Assembly (NCBI RefSeq): GCF_001613305.1
Contig: NZ_BDCC01000007.1
Coordinates: 186,001 to 250,000, forward strand
Direction: 5' to 3'
Length of the DNA: 64,000 nucleotides
Origin: Nocardia vaccinii NBRC 15922
GTDB lineage: Bacteria; Actinomycetota; Actinomycetes; Mycobacteriales; Mycobacteriaceae
The stretch's first letter is position 1; each line of letters begins with the position of its first letter. The translations under genes were made by a program, and so were the position numbers. The notes beneath the pieces were generated by a model. The model saw only the letters and a program-made list of their open reading frames with translations, searched no databases and had not been told where the DNA came from. This document shows, piece by piece, positions 57,800 through 64,000 of the stretch.

Positions 57800-59020
57800 A
57801 TGACCTCCACCGCCGTACGCACCACCACCGATCGCGAGCTCGCCGAGATCTTCGCCCCCATCTTCGACCGGATCGCCGCCGGCGCCCTACAGCGCGAGAT
57901 CGACCGTCGCCTGCCGTACGAGGAGGTGGGCTGGTTGCGCGAGGCGAAGTTCGGCGCGCTGCGGGTGCCCGTCGAATTCGGCGGCTACGGTGCGAGCGCG
58001 GGTCAGCTGTTCGGCTTGCTGATAGATCTGGCCGCAGCGGAATCCAATCTGCCGCAAGCACTTCGGGTGCATTTCTCGTTCGTCGAGGATCAACTTCTGG
58101 CGCAGCCGTCCGCGGCCGGCCAGGAGTGGCTGCGGGCGGTGGCGAACGGGACGTTGGTCGGCAACGCGATCACCGAGCCCGGCGTGGGCGCGGTGGATCG
58201 GTACCGGACCACCCTGACCCCGGACGGGGCGGGCTGGCGGTTGAACGGCGTCAAGTACTACAGCACGGGTTCGCTGTACGCCGATCACATCCTGGTGGCG
58301 GCGGACAAGGACGGCGAGCGGGTATCGGTCCTGGTCGACGCCGACGCCGAGGGGGTCCGGCAGCACGACGACTGGGAGGGGTTCGGGCAGCGGCTGACCG
58401 CCAGCGGCACAACCGAATTCGAGAACGTCGCGGTCGCCGAGGACCGGATTCTCGGACCCGGATACGGCGGGCCGGGGGCCACCTACGCCACCGCCTATCT
58501 GCAGCTGGTGCAACTCGCCGTCCTGGCGGGCATCGCACAGCGCGCCGAATTCGACGTGCGCACCTGGGTTTCCGAACGCACGCGCGCCTACACCCACGCC
58601 GCCGCCGATCTGCCGCGGGAGGATCCGCTGGTGCAACAGGTGATCGGTCGGCTCTCGGCCGCGGCATTCACCGCCCGCGCCACCGTGCTGGCCGTCGCCG
58701 ATCGGCTGGACGAGGTACTCGATGCCGGTGCGAGCGATGAGAACGACCTGGTGGCACTGGAACTCGCGGCCGCGCAGGCGCAGCTCGGCGTGATCGATAT
58801 CGTGCTGGCGGCTACCACCGAGCTGTTCGAGGTCGGCGGCGCGTCGATCGTGTCCGAACAGCTGCGGCTGGATCGGCACTGGCGCAACGCCCGGACCGTC
58901 TCGGTGCACAATCCGGCGATCCAGAAGGCCCGCGCCATCGGCGATCACCTGCTGAACGGGACCGCTCTGCCCTTCGCCTGGAGTGCGGGCGCGCGCGGGA
59001 CGCGGGAGGCCGGGAAATGA
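57800..59020 (+). CDS. Acyl-CoA dehydrogenase-fold flavin monooxygenase (SfnB/DszC-like)
   Basis: 406 residues of the acyl-CoA dehydrogenase fold used by SfnB, DszC and related FMNH2-dependent oxygenases. Features: VPVEFGGYGASAGQLFGLL, NAITEPGVGAVDRYRTTL, GVKYYSTGSLYADHILVAA (typical of the SfnB group) and a C-terminal VHNPAIQKARAIGDHLLNG. The catalytic Glu of true dehydrogenases is not at its usual position. ATG at 57800. The next gene starts at 59017 inside its stop (ATGA overlap), so the two are coupled. Likely oxygenates a sulfur compound. Confidence 0.85.
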   Translation: MTSTAVRTTTDRELAEIFAPIFDRIAAGALQREIDRRLPYEEVGWLREAKFGALRVPVEFGGYGASAGQLFGLLIDLAAAESNLPQALRVHFSFVEDQLLAQPSAAGQEWLRAVANGTLVGNAITEPGVGAVDRYRTTLTPDGAGWRLNGVKYYSTGSLYADHILVAADKDGERVSVLVDADAEGVRQHDDWEGFGQRLTASGTTEFENVAVAEDRILGPGYGGPGATYATAYLQLVQLAVLAGIAQRAEFDVRTWVSERTRAYTHAAADLPREDPLVQQVIGRLSAAAFTARATVLAVADRLDEVLDAGASDENDLVALELAAAQAQLGVIDIVLAATTELFEVGGASIVSEQLRLDRHWRNARTVSVHNPAIQKARAIGDHLLNGTALPFAWSAGARGTREAGK

Positions 59021-60449
59021 CCCGGCGGATCAGGTTCAACGCCTTCGATATGAATTGCGTTGCGCACCAATCCCCGGGACTGTGGCGTCATCCGCAGGAC
59101 CAGTCGCATCGGTATACCGAACCGAGCTACTGGACCGAACTCGCGAAACTGCTCGAGCGGGGCGCTTCGACGGCATCTTCATCGCCGACGTGCTGGGCAC
59201 CTACGACGTCTACGGCGGTGACGACACTGCGGCGCTGCGGCAGGGCGCGCAGATTCCGCTGTCCGATCCGTTGCTGCTGGTTTCCGCGATGGCCGCTGTC
59301 ACAACACATCTCGGCTTCGGCATCACGACCGGTACCGGCTTCGAACATCCGTACCCGTTCGCCCGACGGCTGTCCACGCTGGACCATCTCACCGGCGGAC
59401 GCCTGGGCTGGAATGTGGTGACGGGGTATCTGCCCTCGGCCGCAAGGAATTTCGGCGAGGCGGACCAGCTCGACCACGATGACCGCTACGACCGGGCCGA
59501 TGAATACCTCGAGGTGCTCTACAAGCTGTGGGAGGGCTCCTGGGAGGAGGACGCGGTGGTGCGCGACGCCGACGCCGGGATCTACGTGAATCCCCAAAAG
59601 GTCCACCACATCGGGCATTACGGCACGCATTACACGGTTCCGGGAATTCATCTGTCCGAGCCCTCGCCGCAGCGCACACCGGTGATCTATCAGGCCGGGG
59701 CCTCCACCCGCGGCATCCGGTTCGCCGCGGAGAACGCCGAGGCGATCTTCGTCGCTGCACCGTCGAAACGCGTTCTGGGGCAGACCGTCTCGCGAATCCG
59801 AGAGGCATTGCGGGAGGTCGGGCGCGACCCGTATTCGGCGCGGATCTACGCGCTGGCAACCATCGTCACCGATGCCACCGACGCGGCCGCCGAACGCAAA
59901 CACCGGGAATACCTGGAGTACGCGAGCGTCGAGGGCGGACTGGTGTTCATGTCCGGGTGGATGGGGATCGATCTGTCCCATTACGACCTGGACGATCCGA
60001 TCGGCCAGGTGCACAGCAACGCCATTCAGTCGGCGGTATCGGCATTCCAGGAGTTCGACGACGACGGCCGGGAATGGACGGTGCGCGATATCGCCCGCTG
60101 GGCCGGTATCGGCGGTATGGGACCGGTGTTCGTCGGATCGGGCGAGTCGGTGGCCGATCGGCTGCAGGAATGGGTCGAACAGACCGATGTGGACGGGTTC
60201 AACCTCGCCTACGCGATAACCCCGGGAAGTTTCGAAGACGTTGTGCAACACGTGATTCCGGTGTTGACCGAGCGTGGTGCCTACCCCACGGGGTATGTGC
60301 CGGGGACACTGCGCAACGCGCTGTTCGGCGCGGGTGATCGGCTGCCGCGCGAGCATCGGGGCGCGCGGTACCGCCTGGACGGCCCGGGGTCCACGGCGTA
60401 TCCGGCATCGGTGCGACGTCCGGATCTCACGGCTACCACGAAGCCCTGA
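59017..60449 (+). pseudogene. Frameshifted LLM-class flavin monooxygenase (NtaA/SnaA/DszA family)
   Basis: The N-terminus (ATG 59017, RRIRFNAFDMNCVAHQSPG ... WTELAKLLERG) is in one frame and everything from RFDGIFIADVLGTYDVYGG onward (about 430 residues, to 60449) is in the next. The break is at about 59161-59166: GAGCGGGGCGCTTCGAC is one base short of the expected reading for ERGRFDG. The rest shows the family motifs (TTGTGFEHPYPFARRLSTLDHLTGGRLGWNVVTG). Either a recent inactivating deletion or a sequencing error. Overlaps the preceding gene by four bases. Confidence 0.85.
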
Positions 60450-60549
60450 GTTCGCGGCGTGGCCGCGAATGCGGGAAACCGGCTCCACAGATTGGTTCTC
60501 GGTGATTACAACACTCCTCGGCGGACCCGCTCGATTGCAGAATTCCTTT

Positions 60550-61920
60550 ATGACCGAACAGAATTCGTCTCGCACAGCGGCCATCATCGGTGCCGGGCAG
60601 ACCGGCGCCACCGCCGCGCTCGGCCTGCTGGACGCGGGCTTCCGAGTCACCATCTACAGTGATCGCGATCAGCAGAGTCTGCGCGATGACGTGCCCGCCA
60701 CCGGCACCGCCCTGGGATTCGGTGAGGCGCAGGCCGCCGAGGCCGCGCTCGGCCTGGATACCTATGTCGATCGCGCCCCCAATCACACCGGGCTCAGCGT
60801 GCGTATCGCCGGACCGGAGAATGCCGAATTGATCGGATTCGACGGGGATTTCGACGGATTCGTCGGTCTCGCGGTGGACACCCGGCTCAAGGCCGACGAG
60901 CGGCTGACCGCGTTCGCGCAGCGCGGCGGGCGATTCGTGGTCGAGCAGGTGACGCCGCGGAAATTGGACGAGATCGCCGCCGCCAACGACCTGACTCTCG
61001 TCGCCACCGGTCGCGGTGGCCTCGCGGATCTGTTCGAGGTGGACGCCGACCGCACCGTGTACGCCGAGCCGCAGCGTAAGGTGCTGACCGTCACGCTGAC
61101 CGGATTGGGCACCGGCCCAGAGGTTTTCGCGCATCGCAGCGCGGCCGGCGGTGCGCACAGCCTGTTCTCGATCTTCGCCGAGCAGGGTGAGGCGTGGTGG
61201 GGTCCGTACCTGCACAAGGACGCGGGGCTGTCGTGGGTCTTCCTGGGCTGGGCCCGCCCCGGCAGCGACTGGGACGAGCGTTTCTCCGCCGCCGATTCCG
61301 CGGCCTCGGCGCATCAGGTCGTCAAGGAGCTCTACCGCGACTACATCGACTGGGATCTGCCCGAGGTGCTGTCCACCCGGGTGATCGAGGATGATCCGCA
61401 TTCGTGGCTGAAGGGCGCGGTGCGTCCGGTGGTGCGCAAGGGCGTCGGGACGACCGAGAACGGGCATCTGGTGGCCGCGCTCGGCGATACCGCGGTGGCG
61501 TACGACCCGATCGCCGGACAGGGTGCGCAGAGCGGACTGGTTCAGGCGCAGCGCCTGGTCGCGGCCGCGGCGGCGCACGAAGGGGAATTCGATCGCGCCT
61601 GGATCGAGGCGCAGTACCAGGACTTCCTGAACTTCCGGTCCGATGCGGCCAGTCACGCGACCCGGCTGTTCCTGAGCGATCCGGAGCTGGGTGACATCGC
61701 CAACCGGTTCTTTCCGGCCGCCGCGGTGGACAAGAAGTTCGCCTCCGCGCTGGTCTCTCTGCTGCACCGCCCGCAGCCCTTCCTCGGCATCGACACCGTG
61801 GCGGCGGCGGACGCCTACATCGAGCAGGTCACCGGCGCCGAGGCCGACGAGGTGCTGGCCGAATTCGCCCCGGCGGGGCGTTTCGAGCGTTCGAAGTACA
61901 GCGCGGCCGCCCAGGTCTAG
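60550..61920 (+). CDS. Styrene/indole monooxygenase-like FAD protein
   Basis: 456 residues. The FAD-binding motif is AAIIGAGQTGATAALGLL at the N-terminus and the later flavin motif is AALGDTAVAYDPIAGQGAQSGL near residue 320, both typical of StyA-like group E monooxygenases that use FADH2 from a partner reductase. The central VFLGWARPGSDWDERF fits the substrate domain. ATG at 60550 with a weak ribosome site. It sits inside an organosulfur cluster, which suggests epoxidation or S-oxygenation of an aromatic or sulfur compound; no StyB-type reductase is visible in the window. Confidence 0.85.
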   Translation: MTEQNSSRTAAIIGAGQTGATAALGLLDAGFRVTIYSDRDQQSLRDDVPATGTALGFGEAQAAEAALGLDTYVDRAPNHTGLSVRIAGPENAELIGFDGDFDGFVGLAVDTRLKADERLTAFAQRGGRFVVEQVTPRKLDEIAAANDLTLVATGRGGLADLFEVDADRTVYAEPQRKVLTVTLTGLGTGPEVFAHRSAAGGAHSLFSIFAEQGEAWWGPYLHKDAGLSWVFLGWARPGSDWDERFSAADSAASAHQVVKELYRDYIDWDLPEVLSTRVIEDDPHSWLKGAVRPVVRKGVGTTENGHLVAALGDTAVAYDPIAGQGAQSGLVQAQRLVAAAAAHEGEFDRAWIEAQYQDFLNFRSDAASHATRLFLSDPELGDIANRFFPAAAVDKKFASALVSLLHRPQPFLGIDTVAAADAYIEQVTGAEADEVLAEFAPAGRFERSKYSAAAQV

Positions 61921-61974
61921 CGCGGGTCAACCGAGTTCACCGAGTTTCGTCCGCCCTTGGGCACCAGCGCCTCG

Positions 61975-61992
61975 CCGGAGCGAAGCGGAGGC
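61975..61992 (+). repeat. 18-bp dispersed intergenic repeat, copy 3
   Basis: CCGGAGCGAAGCGGAGGC between the styrene-monooxygenase-like gene and sfnG, identical to the copies at 50.8 and 52.2 kb. Confidence 0.65.
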
Positions 61993-62122
61993 CAAAGGTA
62001 CAGCCAAAAATACTGCTGATTCAAAACCTCGTGCCGGCTGGCTCGCGGTGCTGAAGTGAAAGGCATACGCCGTGCCTGGTCAACGAGGGCGCAGACTCCG
62101 GCCGACACCACTGGGAGCAGAA

Positions 62123-63238
62123 GTGAGTACCGAAAAGATTGCTGAGCAGACCCGGTTCGCCTACTGGGTGCCCAATGTCAGTGGCGGCCTGGTCACCAGT
62201 GATATCGAGCAGCGCACGTCGTGGGATTTCGAATACAACAGGAAGTTGGCCCGCACCGCGGAGAACAACGGCTTCGAGTACGCGCTGTCCCAGGTTCGCT
62301 ACACCGCCTCGTACGGTGCGGAGTTCCAGCACGAGTCGACCTCGTTCAGTCTGGCACTGCTCGGCGCCACCGAGCGGCTGAAGGTCATCGCGGCGGTGCA
62401 CCCGGGACTGTGGCATCCGGCGGTGCTGGCGAAATTCGGGGCCACGGCAGATCACCTGTCCGGCGGGCGATTCGCGATCAACGTGGTTTCGGGCTGGTTC
62501 GCGGGGGAGTTCCAGGCGCTGGGGGAGCCGTGGCTCGAACACGACGAGCGGTACCGGCGCAGTGCGGAATTCCTCGAGGTGATTCGCAAGATCTGGACCG
62601 AGGACGGGGTCGACTACGGCGGCGACTTCTACCGTATCCGCGATTTCACGCTGAAGCCCAAACCGCTGAACACTCCGGAACGGCCGAATCCCGAACTCTT
62701 CCAAGGTGGTAACTCCACCGCTGCGCGCCGCAACGGCGGACGTTTCGCCGACTGGTATTTCTCCAACGGCAAGGATTTCGACGGCGTCACCGAACAATTG
62801 GACGATCTGCGTGCCGTGGCGCGGGCGCACGATCGCGAGGTGAAGTTCGGGCTCAACGGGTTCATCATCGCCCGCGACAACGAGAAGGAGGCGCACGACA
62901 CCCTCCGCGAGATCATCGCCAAGGCGAACAGGCCTGCGGTGGAGGGGTTCCGGGACGCGGTGCAGCAGGCCGGCGCGTCGACCGCGGACCGCCGGGGAAT
63001 GTGGGCCGATTCCACCTTCGAGGATCTGGTGCAGTACAACGACGGTTTCCGGACCGGTCTGATCGGCACGCCGGAGCAGATCGCCGAACGCATCGTGGCC
63101 TATCGCGATCTCGGCGTCGATCTGATCCTGGGTGGATTCCTGCATTTCCAGGAGGAGATCGAGTACTTCGGGCAGCGGGTGCTACCGCTCGTGCGCGAAC
63201 TCGAGGCGCAGCGTCGTCCGGTGGCTGTGGCGGGCTGA
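62123..63238 (+). CDS. sfnG: FMNH2-dependent dimethyl sulfone monooxygenase
   Basis: 371 residues of the luciferase-like family matching SfnG: RFAYWVPNVSGGLVTSDIEQRTSWDFEYNRKLA at the N-terminus, YTASYGAEFQHESTSFSLALL, and GGRFAINVVSGWFAGEFQALGEPWLEHDERYRRS. It converts dimethyl sulfone to methanesulfinate and formaldehyde for sulfur use. GTG at 62123 has GGGAG five bases upstream. The next gene starts one base before its stop ends (TGATG), so translation is coupled to an SfnB-like protein. Confidence 0.92.
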   Translation: MSTEKIAEQTRFAYWVPNVSGGLVTSDIEQRTSWDFEYNRKLARTAENNGFEYALSQVRYTASYGAEFQHESTSFSLALLGATERLKVIAAVHPGLWHPAVLAKFGATADHLSGGRFAINVVSGWFAGEFQALGEPWLEHDERYRRSAEFLEVIRKIWTEDGVDYGGDFYRIRDFTLKPKPLNTPERPNPELFQGGNSTAARRNGGRFADWYFSNGKDFDGVTEQLDDLRAVARAHDREVKFGLNGFIIARDNEKEAHDTLREIIAKANRPAVEGFRDAVQQAGASTADRRGMWADSTFEDLVQYNDGFRTGLIGTPEQIAERIVAYRDLGVDLILGGFLHFQEEIEYFGQRVLPLVRELEAQRRPVAVAG

Positions 63239-64000
63239 TGACCGCCACGGCCGCGCAACGCATCACCTCCGCGGGGCACGCCCGGCAGGTGGCCCGGGAT
63301 CTGTCAGCGGAGTTCGCCGTCACCGCCGCGGAGCGGGATCGCTTGCGGCAGTTGCCCTATGGTGAGGTGGAGCGGTTGGCGGCCAGCGGACTGCTGGCGA
63401 TCACCGTCCCCGCCGAATACGGCGGCGCGGATCTGCCGCCGAGTGAATTGGCCGAGTTGGTAAGAACTCTCGCGGTCGCGGATCCCAATATCGCGCAGAT
63501 TCCGCACAGTCATTTCGTCTATGTGAATTTGCTGCGGCTGGCCGGATCGCCGGAACAGCAGCGGCGATATTTCGCGCAGGTGCTCGATGGTGCGCGGATC
63601 GCCAACGCGCAGTCCGAACGAGGTGGCGCGACGGTTGCGGAGGTGGCGACCACGTTGCGTCCGGACGGGCCGGATCTGCGCGTCGACGGGACCAAGTACT
63701 ACTGCACCGGTTCACCTTTCGCGGGAATTCTGGCGGTGCTGGCCCGGCTGGACGATCCGGAGGAACGTACCGGACTCGGTCCGGGGGAGTACGTGGCCTT
63801 TCTTCCGGCGAGCAGTCCGGGGGTCGAGATCGTCGACGACTGGAATGCGCTGGGGCAGCGTACGACCGGCAGTGGCACGGTGCGATTCGACGGTGTCCGC
63901 GTCGAGGCCGGGCAGCTCGTAGCCCGGGATTCGGCGGTGCGCGCGCCGACCGGATACGGGGCGTTCGCCCAGTTGCTGCACGCGGCGATCGATACAGGTA
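63238..64000 (+). CDS. SfnB-like acyl-CoA dehydrogenase-fold protein (3' end outside window)
   Basis: Open from ATG 63238 to the window edge, 254 codons without a stop. N-terminal helix domain (SAGHARQVARDLSAEF), then ITVPAEYGGADLPPSELAELV, VADPNIAQIPHSHFVYVNLL and QSERGGATVAEVATTL, followed by GTKYYCTGSPFAGI and WNALGQRTTGSGTVRFDGV. These match SfnB-type enzymes of sulfone metabolism. Starts in a TGATG overlap with sfnG, so coupled. It is a second member beside the gene at 57.8 kb. The C-terminal domain lies outside the window. Confidence 0.87.
   Translation, partial: MTATAAQRITSAGHARQVARDLSAEFAVTAAERDRLRQLPYGEVERLAASGLLAITVPAEYGGADLPPSELAELVRTLAVADPNIAQIPHSHFVYVNLLRLAGSPEQQRRYFAQVLDGARIANAQSERGGATVAEVATTLRPDGPDLRVDGTKYYCTGSPFAGILAVLARLDDPEERTGLGPGEYVAFLPASSPGVEIVDDWNALGQRTTGSGTVRFDGVRVEAGQLVARDSAVRAPTGYGAFAQLLHAAIDTG

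Noticed and set aside
59127..60653. 508-codon minus-strand frame
   Set aside because: Antisense shadow of the frameshifted LLM monooxygenase.
61921..62122. Riboswitch (SAM or other) upstream of sfnG
   Set aside because: I looked for SAM-type core sequences and found none; only the 18-bp repeat and an ordinary leader are visible.

Overview
The window is high-GC DNA from a mycolic-acid actinomycete, most likely a Nocardia or a close relative (inference from gene content). The evidence is a Rox-type rifampicin monooxygenase that closely resembles, from memory, the Nocardia farcinica enzyme, an atypical conservon-type P450, MMPL and WS/DGAT-like lipid proteins, a QcrB cytochrome b, ECF41 and DUF397 genes, a short SRP RNA, and frequent GTG starts. 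It reads as chromosomal: two tRNA-Ser genes, the SRP RNA, tyrA and tadA are present, and I see no integrase, transposase, phage gene or CRISPR array.

Layout. 0-8 kb: a P450 (its 5' end probably lies outside), a large ATPase-LuxR regulator, an APH-fold kinase, and a divergent YczE/MocR pair with a three-site operator. 8.6-10.3 kb: an orphan C5 DNA methyltransferase with Vsr. 10.7-15.7 kb: a DUF998 membrane protein and a heterodimeric ABC exporter. 15.9-18.8 kb: glycolipid-binding protein, tyrA, tadA with its associated gene, tRNA-Ser(CGA). 19-26.3 kb: TetR/NmrA pair, LysE exporter, ECF41 sigma factor divergent from an AhpD-like protein, and a GlxA-type regulator divergent from HD and RidA genes. 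26.4-32.7 kb: rox with an upstream rifamycin-associated element, VOC and LLM proteins, an MMPL transporter and its TetR. 32.7-37.7 kb: Rrf2 regulator, a second heterodimeric ABC exporter, and a RHH/MazF-type toxin-antitoxin pair. 37.7-43 kb: tgt, yhhQ and gluQ, which together suggest queuosine-base salvage and Q34 glutamylation, mixed with small membrane proteins. 43-49 kb: DUF397, a stand-alone qcrB, a WS/DGAT-like protein, and an MFS/TetR pair with a perfect operator palindrome. 49-54.8 kb: tRNA-Ser(GGA), SRP RNA, aminotransferase, methyltransferase, HhH-GPD repair protein. 55.3-64 kb: an organosulfur scavenging island (ssuD, two SfnB/DszC-like flavoenzymes, a frameshifted DszA/NtaA-like monooxygenase, a styrene-monooxygenase-like FAD enzyme, sfnG). 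It contains a secreted-protein gene that sits next to a truncated duplicate of its own 3' end.

How genes work together. Many regulators sit divergent to their probable targets with visible operators (MocR-yczE, TetR-MFS, TetR-MMPL, GlxA-HD/RidA). The desulfurisation enzymes would supply sulfite from sulfonates and sulfones when sulfate is scarce. The rox/RAE pair points to inducible rifamycin inactivation. The tgt-yhhQ-gluQ group is the clearest candidate for an under-described pathway here, because Q biology is poorly documented in actinomycetes.
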